A stretch of 6,359 bases of DNA. Source: an uncultured Lachnospiraceae bacterium. GTDB lineage: Bacteria; Bacillota; Clostridia; Lachnospirales; Lachnospiraceae. Numbering within the stretch: the stretch's first letter is position 1; the number at the start of each line of letters is the position of its first letter. Below, piece by piece: positions 1-6,265 of this stretch. The position numbers and the translations under genes are program-made. The stretch is from NCBI GenBank assembly GCA_946631935.1, contig CAMPAP010000088.1, forward strand, positions 1 through 6,359. Reading direction: 5' to 3'. The notes beneath the pieces are model-generated. The model was not told the origin of the DNA, did no database searches, and worked only from the letters and a program-made list of their open reading frames with translations.

Positions 1-801
1 ACAGCTGCCGTGCTGTTTACCATAGTCCCGGTTGCTATAGCGATCATCTGGATAATAAAGAAAAAAGAACCTGTGACATCAGTTTTGACCGGAGCTGCGG
101 CTTTTTTTCTTTTTGCCCTGATCCTTGAAAAACCGATACAGAATGTACTTGCTTTTCCGACGGCAATGGGTCTTATGGATAATGCCTTCAGTCTGTTTCT
201 TGGTGAAAGACCGATATTGCTTGCATTTGTGGCAGGGCTTTTCCCGGGAGTGTTTGAAGAAACAGGGCGGCTGATAGCTTTTAAAACAGTCCTTGGGAAG
301 CGGAAAAACAAAGAGACTTCAATTTCATACGGCATAGGACACGGCGGTTTTGAAGTGGTTCTGTTATTGGGGCTTTCCTATATTGTGTACACTGTATATG
401 CAGTTATGATCAATACCGGAATATTTGGAATTATGGTGGATCAGGTTGCGGCACAGGCTCCTGACGAGGTGGCCTCCATCGAAGCTATAGGGGATTTCCT
501 TGTGGGATTTTCATTTGCAGAACTGAGTGTAAGCCTGGTGGAGAGGGTATTTGCCGTTTTATTCCATATAGGTGCATCCATTATGGTTTTTTATGCCTGC
601 AGGGATAAAAAGAAATTCTGGCTGTACCCGGCAGCGGTCATACTGCATACTTTGATGGATTTTATCGCCGCTATGAGCATCTTTGAAGTGATAAGCATTT
701 CCTCATGGGCGCTTGAAGGAATCATCGCAGTATTCGGTCTTATAGTATTTTTCGGTGCATACTTACTGTTTTATAAGAAAGATCAGGGAAGGCTTGGTTA
801 A
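1..801 (+). CDS. YhfC-family intramembrane protease-like protein, 5' end outside window
   Basis: This polytopic membrane protein matches the YhfC family (PF10086, formerly DUF2324), putative intramembrane peptidases related in motif layout to CPBP/Abi proteases. Counting from the GTG at position 10, the visible motifs are FEETGR at residues 82-87, GIGHGGFE at 108-115 and a late HTLMD at 213-217. These supply the paired Glu, the His and the His/Asp expected of such an active site inside the membrane. Hydrophobic stretches fill most of the chain, with a charged KKK turn after the first one. The frame is open to base 1 and the GTG has no ribosome site in the nine bases before it, so the true start probably lies a few codons outside the window. 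The last base of the stop codon is shared with the next gene. The substrate is unknown, and catalytic activity is inferred from family motifs only. Confidence 0.85.
   Translation, partial: TAAVLFTIVPVAIAIIWIIKKKEPVTSVLTGAAAFFLFALILEKPIQNVLAFPTAMGLMDNAFSLFLGERPILLAFVAGLFPGVFEETGRLIAFKTVLGKRKNKETSISYGIGHGGFEVVLLLGLSYIVYTVYAVMINTGIFGIMVDQVAAQAPDEVASIEAIGDFLVGFSFAELSVSLVERVFAVLFHIGASIMVFYACRDKKKFWLYPAAVILHTLMDFIAAMSIFEVISISSWALEGIIAVFGLIVFFGAYLLFYKKDQGRLG
785..792 (+). promoter_or_regulatory. Ribosome binding site of the radical SAM gene
   Basis: AGGGAAGG lies inside the last codons of the YhfC-like gene, eight bases before the ATG at 801. It supports that ATG as the real start. With the one-base stop/start overlap (TAATG), it points to translational coupling of the two genes. 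Confidence 0.75.
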
Positions 802-1682
802 TGCACTTTGTTGAGGCTAAAGGGATTTTATCCGGAAGCGGCGACCGCTTCGGAATGAATATATACAGGGGCTGCACCCACGGCTGCATTTACTGTGACA
901 GCAGAAGCAGATGCTATCAGTTTACGCATCCTTTTGAAGATGTTGAAGTAAAGAAAAATGCACCTCAGCTTCTTGAAAAAGCACTGAGATCCAAAAGAAA
1001 AAAATGCATGATCGGAACGGGTGCCATGTCGGATCCGTATATGCATTGTGAAGAAGAATTAAAACTTACAAGAAAATGTCTGGAGGTGATCCGTGACAAT
1101 GAATTCGGGATCGCCATACAGACAAAATCGGATCTGATCCTTAGGGACATAGATCTTCTGGATGAGATAAACCGCATATCGAAATGTGTTGTTCAGATCA
1201 CACTTACTACTTATGATGACGATCTGTGCAGGATCCTTGAGCCGAATGTCTGTAATACCAAAAGGCGTATAGAGGTACTTGAAGAGATGAAGAAAAGGAA
1301 AATCCCCACGATTGTGTGGATGACTCCCATACTTCCCTTCATTAACGATACGGAAGAAAACATCACATCCATTCTGACTGAGTGTTCCCGCGCGGGAGTT
1401 AAGGGTGTCATGGATTTTGGCATGGGACTGACACTTCGGGAAGGAGACAGGGAATATTATTATGCAGCGCTGGATAAATATTTTCCCGGATTAAAAGAAA
1501 AGTATATAAAGCGCTACGGTAACGCATATGAGTTGCCAAGCCCCGATGCCGGAAAACTAACCGGGATATTTAAAAAAATATGCAATGCCGGTGGAATGCT
1601 TTCAACCCCGGAGGATTGTTTTAAATATATGCAGGAATTTCCTGAAAAATATTCTCAGATAAGTTTATCAGATCTTTTTTGA
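801..1682 (+). CDS. SPL-family (COG1533) radical SAM protein
   Basis: This 293-residue cytoplasmic radical SAM enzyme belongs to the group annotated as SPL-like or Rv2578c-like. The signature CTHGCIYC gives C25, C29 and C32 in the C-x3-C-x2-C pattern that ligates the 4Fe-4S cluster and binds S-adenosylmethionine. Next come a conserved GTGAMSDPY segment near residue 72, an ILRDIDLL segment and a QITLTTYDD segment, as expected for the barrel of this group. The length is usual for the family. The start is fixed by a good ribosome site and the overlap with the upstream gene. The family includes spore photoproduct lyase, but members of this subgroup have no settled substrate, so DNA repair should not be assumed. 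Pairing with a YhfC-like membrane protein may be functional or only operonic. Family assignment is firm; function is open. Confidence 0.9.
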   Translation: MHFVEAKGILSGSGDRFGMNIYRGCTHGCIYCDSRSRCYQFTHPFEDVEVKKNAPQLLEKALRSKRKKCMIGTGAMSDPYMHCEEELKLTRKCLEVIRDNEFGIAIQTKSDLILRDIDLLDEINRISKCVVQITLTTYDDDLCRILEPNVCNTKRRIEVLEEMKKRKIPTIVWMTPILPFINDTEENITSILTECSRAGVKGVMDFGMGLTLREGDREYYYAALDKYFPGLKEKYIKRYGNAYELPSPDAGKLTGIFKKICNAGGMLSTPEDCFKYMQEFPEKYSQISLSDLF

Positions 1683-1701
1683 TGCAAAGAATAAGCCTGT
1701 C

Positions 1702-1779
1702 ATGCCAAAACTGGGATTCGGACTTATGCGTCTGCCCATCACTGCACTTATGAGCGAAGCTGCAGAGATACTGGACTGA
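1702..1779 (+). pseudogene. Remnant of an aldo/keto reductase gene (N-terminal fragment)
   Basis: A 25-codon frame begins MPKLGFGLMRLP, the typical opening beta-strand of aldo/keto reductases found in clostridia. After about 13 residues the resemblance stops. The frame ends in TGA at 1777-1779, whereas the full family has roughly 300 or more residues. There is no ribosome site ahead of the ATG. The fragment sits 19 bases after the radical SAM stop and before that unit's terminator, so it looks like the stump left by a large internal deletion. The match is from memory of the family and is short, so chance resemblance remains possible. Confidence 0.5.
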
Positions 1780-1810
1780 ATGTTTAAAGTGTTATAAGAC
1801 AGATGCGGAT

Positions 1811-1846
1811 AAACCGGGAATCATGGAAATATGGTTTCCGGTTTTT
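1811..1846 (+). terminator. Intrinsic terminator after the radical SAM unit
   Basis: AAACCGGGAA (1811-1820) pairs with TTTCCGGTTT (1835-1844). The stem extends inward through 1821-1824 with 1831-1834, giving about 14 pairs with two G-U wobbles around a six-base loop. A run of five T follows at 1842-1846. It closes the left transcription unit and implies that copA has its own promoter downstream. Confidence 0.75.
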
Positions 1847-1874
1847 GCATTTTGGGTCTGATTTGAGTTATATT
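1845..1874 (+). promoter_or_regulatory. Weak sigma-A-like promoter candidate for copA
   Basis: TTGCAT (1845-1850) and TATATT (1869-1874) are 18 bases apart. The -10 box is good but the -35 box matches consensus poorly. Use of this site would start the transcript near 1881 and give a leader of about 120 bases. An alternative -10 word, TATGAT at 1940-1945, lies within the downstream repeats but lacks a convincing -35. Some promoter is needed here because a terminator precedes it. Confidence 0.25.
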
Positions 1875-1901
1875 AGTAAATGGTTAGTCATAGCGAACAA
1901 A

Positions 1902-1980
1902 AAACCTTATGACATTTATGTTATGCATCGGTTAAGGTTTATGATTATGTCATGGGAAACCTGAGATAAACCGTTTTTTT
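1902..1980 (+). promoter_or_regulatory. copA leader with overlapping inverted repeats and a T7 tract
   Basis: AAACCTTA (1902-1909) is perfectly complementary to TAAGGTTT (1933-1940). The GGTTTAT at 1936-1942 can instead pair with ATAAACC at 1966-1972, which is followed by G and seven T (1974-1980). The two pairings share bases and exclude each other, as antiterminator and terminator arms do. The word TTATG also occurs five times here (starting at 1907, 1916, 1921, 1939 and 1945), and ATGACAT (1909-1915) is inverted as ATGTCAT (1947-1953). This could be an operator, an attenuator or both. The classic CopY box TACANNTGTA and a GC-rich CsoR site were not found. The repeats are seen directly; the regulatory role is inferred. 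Confidence 0.35.
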
Positions 1981-1988
1981 ACGTGAAC

Positions 1989-1996
1989 GGGAAGGA
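1989..1996 (+). promoter_or_regulatory. Ribosome binding site that decides the copA start
   Basis: GGGAAGGA ends directly before an ATG at 1997, which is too close for initiation. The next in-frame ATG, at 2003, is six bases downstream, an ideal distance. The start at 2003 also places the first residues directly into the first strand of the metal-binding domain. The copA start is therefore set at 2003. Confidence 0.8.
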
Positions 1997-2002
1997 ATGA
2001 AT

Positions 2003-4522
2003 ATGCAAAAATATATAGTTACCGGAATGAGCTGTGCGGCATGTCAGGCCAGGGTCGAAAAGGCCGTGAATTCTGTTGATGGAGTCGAAAGCTGCGCAGT
2101 AAGTCTTCTTACAAATTCCATGGGGGTTGAAGGCACGGCCTCTCCCGAAAAGATAATAAGTGCCGTTGAAAAAGCGGGATATGGAGCAAGAAAAGCGGAT
2201 GAAGGAATAGGTAAGTCATCTTCACAAAAAGATGATGCCATTACGGATACCGCTACGCCCAAGCTTGTGAAAAGGCTGGTCTTTTCGGTTATATTCCTTC
2301 TGCCTCTTTTATATGTTTCCATGGGAAATATGCTCTTTGGTCTTCCCCTGCCTTCGTTTCTTCAAAATAACCATATGGCAGTGGGATTATATGAGCTTTT
2401 ATTATCAGGGATTATTCTGGTGATCAATCAGAAATTTTTCATAAGCGGGTTTAAAGGCCTTATTCACAGGGCACCAAATATGGATACCCTTGTTGCTCTG
2501 GGGGCATCTGCTTCTTTTTTGTACAGTGTGGCTGTTCTGTTTTCCATGACAAAGGATCACGGCGAAATGAAGGCACTTTATTTTGAATCCGCAGCCATGA
2601 TCCTGACACTGATAACCGTGGGTAAGACACTTGAATCCGCATCAAAAGGCAGGACAACGAACGCCCTTAAGGGACTTATGGATCTTACTCCTAAAACCGC
2701 CACGGTGATAAGGGACGGTTCGGAAATAAAAGTACCAGTTGAAGAAGTGAGAGTTTCGGATAATTTTGTGGTAAGACCCGGAGAAAACATACCCGTTGAC
2801 GGGGTTGTCACAAAAGGTGAGAGCAGTATAAACGAATCGGCTTTGACAGGGGAGAGTCTTCCGGTTGAAAAATGTCCCGGTGACAGAGTGTTTGCAGGTA
2901 CCGTGAACACATCGGGATATATCGTCTGTGAAGCTCTGAAGGTGGGCGAAGACACCACCCTTTCATCAATAATAAAGATGGTAAGCGAAGCGGCAATGTC
3001 CAAAGCTCCCATAGCAAAGACGGCTGATAAGGTTTCAGGAATCTTTGTTCCCGCAGTCATGACCATCGCTCTTGTAACGTTTGCGGTATGGCTGATCATC
3101 GGAAAGGACTTCGCCTTTGCCCTTTCAAGAGCTGTATCCGTACTTGTTATAAGCTGTCCCTGCGCTCTTGGACTTGCTACTCCCGTTGCGATAATGGTGG
3201 GAAATGGTGTGGCTGCAAGAACGGGAATCCTTTTTAAAACCGCTGCATCACTTGAACAGGCGGGAAAGACACAGATTGTCGTTCTTGATAAAACAGGGAC
3301 CGTTACCGCAGGCAGGATGAAGGTATCCGAGGTCATTCCCGCAGAGGGTTTTACTGAGGACGATCTTATAAAGGCCGCCTGTGCACTTGAATCAAAAAGC
3401 GAGCATCCCATTTCAAAAGCCATCACGGAATATGCATCCGAAAAAAAGATTCATCCGGAGGAAACAAAGAACTTCGAGGCCTTGTCCGGAAACGGCCTTA
3501 AAGCCGAACTTTCGGGAAAAATGATCTACGGCGGAAGCGGTGATTTCATAGGAAAAATCCTGGGAAAGAAAGATCATGATAGTGATATAGAAAGGATCTC
3601 AAAAGAAGGAAAAACCCCGGTACTTTTTGCTTCCGAAGAAAGTCTCCTTGGAATTATTGCAGTTTCCGACTACATAAAAAAAGACTCGGCGGAAGCCATA
3701 AGCGAACTGCAAAATATGGGTATCCGTACGGTTATGCTGACAGGGGATAATGAACTGACGGCACAGGCCATAGCAAAACAGGCGGGCGTGACCACAACCA
3801 TCGCATCCGTAAAGCCGGACGGTAAGGAAGAAGTGATCAGAAAGCTTAAAGAAAGCGGACTGGTTGCCATGGTGGGGGACGGTATCAACGATGCCCCTGC
3901 CCTTACATCCGCTGATCTTGGAATGGCCATTGGTGCAGGGACAGACATTGCCATAGACGCTGCAGATGTTGTCCTTGTAAAGAGCAGTATCAGGGACGTG
4001 GCCGCAGCCATAAGGATTTCAAGGAAAACTATAAGGAATATACATGAAAACCTCTTTTGGGCATTTTTCTATAATATGCTTGGAATTCCGCTTGCAGCCG
4101 GATGTTTTACGCATTTGGGACTGACACTGGATCCTGTTTTCGGGGCCGCTGCAATGGGACTGTCAAGCTTTTGTGTTGTAACGAATGCTCTGCGCCTGAA
4201 TCTTATAAGACCCTATGATCCTTCAAATGATAAAAAGATCGGGACTTCAGCAAAAGATGCACAGCGTGCTAAAATAAGTATCAGTGAAAACTTCACTCAG
4301 GGAAAGGAAGGAAATGAAATGGATATCAGGGTAAACGGAATGATGTGCGGACATTGTGAAGCACATGTAAAAAAAGCACTTGAACAGATTGAAGGGATCA
4401 GCAGTGCATCCCCTTCCCACGAGACGGGAATTGTCAGGATAGAAAGTACCAAAGCTGTGGATGAATCAGCTATAAAAGCAGCCGTTGAAGAAGCAGGTTA
4501 CGAATACGCCGGAAAAGCATGA
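2003..4522 (+). CDS. copA: Copper-exporting P1B-type ATPase with N- and C-terminal metal-binding domains
   Basis: This 839-residue inner-membrane pump uses ATP to expel Cu(I). An N-terminal heavy-metal domain occupies residues 1-66, with GMSCAAC and ligands C11 and C14. The actuator motif TGES is at 282-285, the membrane CPC at 385-387, the phosphorylated Asp in DKTGT is D429, SEHP has H468, TGDN starts at 580, and GDGIND is at 625-630. Y690-N691 and M718xxS721S722 in the last membrane helices are the Cu(I) signature of subgroup P1B-1. Four hydrophobic segments precede the actuator (about 92-210), two flank CPC and two close the core, as expected. After the core, a roughly 35-residue linker leads to a second domain from residue 773 with GMMCGHC (C782, C785), resembling the chaperone CopZ. 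No copper regulator lies beside the gene. Cu(I) specificity is inferred from the motifs and is well supported; Ag(I) is a likely alternative substrate. Confidence 0.96.
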   Translation: MQKYIVTGMSCAACQARVEKAVNSVDGVESCAVSLLTNSMGVEGTASPEKIISAVEKAGYGARKADEGIGKSSSQKDDAITDTATPKLVKRLVFSVIFLLPLLYVSMGNMLFGLPLPSFLQNNHMAVGLYELLLSGIILVINQKFFISGFKGLIHRAPNMDTLVALGASASFLYSVAVLFSMTKDHGEMKALYFESAAMILTLITVGKTLESASKGRTTNALKGLMDLTPKTATVIRDGSEIKVPVEEVRVSDNFVVRPGENIPVDGVVTKGESSINESALTGESLPVEKCPGDRVFAGTVNTSGYIVCEALKVGEDTTLSSIIKMVSEAAMSKAPIAKTADKVSGIFVPAVMTIALVTFAVWLIIGKDFAFALSRAVSVLVISCPCALGLATPVAIMVGNGVAARTGILFKTAASLEQAGKTQIVVLDKTGTVTAGRMKVSEVIPAEGFTEDDLIKAACALESKSEHPISKAITEYASEKKIHPEETKNFEALSGNGLKAELSGKMIYGGSGDFIGKILGKKDHDSDIERISKEGKTPVLFASEESLLGIIAVSDYIKKDSAEAISELQNMGIRTVMLTGDNELTAQAIAKQAGVTTTIASVKPDGKEEVIRKLKESGLVAMVGDGINDAPALTSADLGMAIGAGTDIAIDAADVVLVKSSIRDVAAAIRISRKTIRNIHENLFWAFFYNMLGIPLAAGCFTHLGLTLDPVFGAAAMGLSSFCVVTNALRLNLIRPYDPSNDKKIGTSAKDAQRAKISISENFTQGKEGNEMDIRVNGMMCGHCEAHVKKALEQIEGISSASPSHETGIVRIESTKAVDESAIKAAVEEAGYEYAGKA
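4305..4321 (+). promoter_or_regulatory. Internal ribosome site and in-frame ATG at the CopZ-like domain of copA
   Basis: AGGAAGGA (4305-4312) stands six bases before an in-frame ATG at 4319-4321. Initiation here would give a 67-residue protein ending at the copA stop (4522). It would start MDIRVNGMMCGHC, close to the normal start and length of free CopZ chaperones. The site falls exactly between the linker and the domain. It is either a fossil of the original copZ start after gene fusion or a working internal start. Part of its purine richness could come from the Lys/Glu/Gly codons it encodes. Confidence 0.45.
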
Positions 4523-4527
4523 TAAAA

Positions 4528-4539
4528 GAGGGTGGGGGA
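4528..4539 (+). promoter_or_regulatory. Ribosome binding site that decides the lipoprotein start
   Basis: GAGGG (4528-4532), continuing into a GGTGGGGG run, precedes the ATG at 4540 by seven bases. An in-frame ATG at 4519 overlaps the copA stop as ATGA but has no comparable site. It would also put seven extra residues (MIKEGGG) before the lysine-rich start of the signal peptide. The start at 4540 is preferred. Confidence 0.75.
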
Positions 4540-6231
4540 ATGAAGAAGAAACAGTTTTTTTTGGATGCGTTTATCATAGTATTTTTGTTTGCACTATGTG
4601 CATGCGGCTTAAAGGAAAATGAAAGTACAGGGGCCGCAGATACCGGAAAAGAAGATAAGGAAGAAGCAGAAGAAAAAGAAGATCGTAAAGAAGATGAGAA
4701 AGAGACTGAAACGGAATCTCTTGATGGCACCTTCTGGGTAAGTGAAGATAACGGCGGAGAACTGTTTTTCTATGAAGACGGAACCTTTTATTACAGGGAA
4801 TTAGTGACAGAAGATGACGGACTTTCCGGTTATTCAACAATAGGAGCCGAAAAACTCACCTGGGAGCAGGATGGGAAGAAGGTTACATTTACAGCCAAGT
4901 GGGGATATGCACCCGAAGACAGTGATGAGGATGTGGATTCATTTAAAGGAAGCATCAGAGACGGAAAGCTGGTTGTAAGCAATCTTCCGGGAAAAGACGG
5001 CGAAAAGTACACTTTTGTTGAAAGCACCTGGCCCGATCTTCCTTCTCTCGACGATGCCCCGAAAATGGTGGGTGAGTGGAAGCTTGTTGCAAGCTCTCTT
5101 GAAGGGAACCTCGAGATATACGGAGAGGGCGACATGATGGATAAGCATCTTCGTATATGGGAAGAAAACGGTAAATATCACTCAAGCGGACAGGATTTCG
5201 GAGGCGGTGGAGTCATTGAAAACTGGGACGATATCGGAATGACTCTCATAGAGGAGCCTGTATATGACGGCTTTATGAATTCCTGCTGGAGAGCGGATCT
5301 TGATGAGGAAACGAAAGACGGTATCTGGAGAGAGGTAACTCTTTATAATGATGATATCCTGACCCTTGTTGAGAGTAATTATCATGATGACCGTGATCAG
5401 GATTATATCTTCATCTCATATCAGTATTTCGTAAGGGAAGATGCCGATGAAGATGCTGCCATGGATCTTTTTTGTCCGAAAAAAGTAACCGTAAGCGATG
5501 TACATGAATTTGCATCGGCCATTGAACCTAATACTGAGATAATACTTAAAGGCGGTACTTATGATCTTTCGGAACTTACGGAGGATGATCAGAGCGAGTA
5601 TCTTATATATGAAAGACCCTTCGATGATATATGGTGGACAATTTCCTGCGAAAGACTTGCAATAAGGGCGGAGGATGGAGAGGACGTTGAGATCGTAACT
5701 AAAAATCCCATGATCCCCGTAATAAAGCTGGAAAATTGTAACGGTGTGTGGATAGAAGGGATCACTGCGGGACACGATGCAGATGTCACCGCATGCGGAG
5801 GCCCGGTAATAAAGATAAGCGAAAGCGGTCATATCTTTATAAATAAGTGCAGTCTGTACGGGTGCGGAACTTACGGAATAGAATCCGATAATGCGGGCAG
5901 CATCTCTGTAAGAGAAACCGAGATATATGACTGCAGTAACGGTTCTATCCTGCTTAATGAGTATTCGCAGGTGTTTCTTCATGACTGCCTGATACATGAC
6001 AATACTGACGGGTACGATTCTTTGATATCAGTGCTTTTTGATTCTCATATAAAAGCTGAAAACTGTGAGTTTAGAAACAATTCAAATAAATATGCAAAGA
6101 TCATAACAACATACGAATACAGCAGTGCTGAATTCATAAACTGCATATTTGCCGGAAATGAATATGACGGAATATCGGAATCAGCCGGTAAAGACGATGT
6201 GATATTTACAGACTGTGAATTTGAAGACTAA
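4540..6231 (+). CDS. Putative lipoprotein with a right-handed beta-helix domain
   Basis: The 563-residue product starts with a lipoprotein signal peptide: KKK, a hydrophobic run at residues 6-19, and lipobox L19-C20-A21-C22 with C22 as the lipidated Cys. An Asp at position 9 in the hydrophobic part is unusual. A Glu/Lys/Asp-rich linker covers about 23-61. Two beta-rich regions follow, about 62-172 and 174-310, each opening with a short Gly/Trp-containing strand as small lipocalin-like folds do, but without a firm family match. From about 314 to the end there is a parallel beta-helix (pectate-lyase-like fold) with rungs of 23-26 residues. Cysteines recur at one rung position: C437, C483, C509, C535 and C559, with T460 in the missing slot. 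No catalytic motif is recognised. The gene follows copA by 17 bases and is probably co-transcribed. The protein should be anchored outside the membrane; its role is unknown. Confidence 0.85.
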   Translation: MKKKQFFLDAFIIVFLFALCACGLKENESTGAADTGKEDKEEAEEKEDRKEDEKETETESLDGTFWVSEDNGGELFFYEDGTFYYRELVTEDDGLSGYSTIGAEKLTWEQDGKKVTFTAKWGYAPEDSDEDVDSFKGSIRDGKLVVSNLPGKDGEKYTFVESTWPDLPSLDDAPKMVGEWKLVASSLEGNLEIYGEGDMMDKHLRIWEENGKYHSSGQDFGGGGVIENWDDIGMTLIEEPVYDGFMNSCWRADLDEETKDGIWREVTLYNDDILTLVESNYHDDRDQDYIFISYQYFVREDADEDAAMDLFCPKKVTVSDVHEFASAIEPNTEIILKGGTYDLSELTEDDQSEYLIYERPFDDIWWTISCERLAIRAEDGEDVEIVTKNPMIPVIKLENCNGVWIEGITAGHDADVTACGGPVIKISESGHIFINKCSLYGCGTYGIESDNAGSISVRETEIYDCSNGSILLNEYSQVFLHDCLIHDNTDGYDSLISVLFDSHIKAENCEFRNNSNKYAKIITTYEYSSAEFINCIFAGNEYDGISESAGKDDVIFTDCEFED

Positions 6232-6264
6232 AAAAACTGCAGGCTTTACGGCCTGCAGTTTTTT
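6231..6264 (+). terminator. Intrinsic, probably bidirectional terminator
   Basis: Bases 6231-6244 and 6251-6264 are perfect reverse complements over 14 positions, with a GC-rich CTGCAGGC core, around the six-base loop TTTACG. The arm begins with six A and ends with six T, so the hairpin has a T run on both strands. It starts within the lipoprotein stop codon and would end that transcript. It would equally serve a convergent gene from the right. Confidence 0.92.
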
Positions 6265-6265
6265 A

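Noticed and set aside
1386..1397. Perfect 12-base palindrome TCCCGCGCGGGA
   Set aside because: It lies within the conserved coding part of the radical SAM gene, has no T run, and is explained by the codons there. It is too short and isolated to call a site.
1752..1850. Open + strand frame containing ECLKCYKTD after the reductase stump
   Set aside because: It has no start codon with a ribosome site, runs into the terminator hairpin, and two nearby Cys are too little to claim a metal-binding remnant.
1971..1990. CCGTT and AACGG inverted repeat just before the copA ribosome site
   Set aside because: It is only five base pairs with a ten-base, T-rich loop. It may slightly affect access to the ribosome site but is too weak to report as a separate switch.
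1997..1999. ATG at 1997 as the copA start
   Set aside because: The ribosome site ends at the base immediately before it, which is too close for initiation. The in-frame ATG at 2003 has proper spacing and adds directly to the first strand of the domain.
2578..3426. Long - strand open frame (282 codons) opposite the core of copA
   Set aside because: It lies wholly antisense to the conserved ATPase core, is rich in Ser/Thr/Pro from reversed codons, and has no family likeness. It is a by-product of codon use in copA.
4519..4521. ATG overlapping the copA stop (ATGA) as the lipoprotein start
   Set aside because: It has a weaker upstream context and adds seven residues before the lysine-rich signal peptide, while the ATG at 4540 has a strong ribosome site.
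5416..5997. - strand open frame of 193 codons opposite the beta-helix region
   Set aside because: It is antisense to the lipoprotein gene, and its Tyr/Ile/Phe-rich composition mirrors the GAT/ATA codons of the + strand. No domain or ribosome site supports it.
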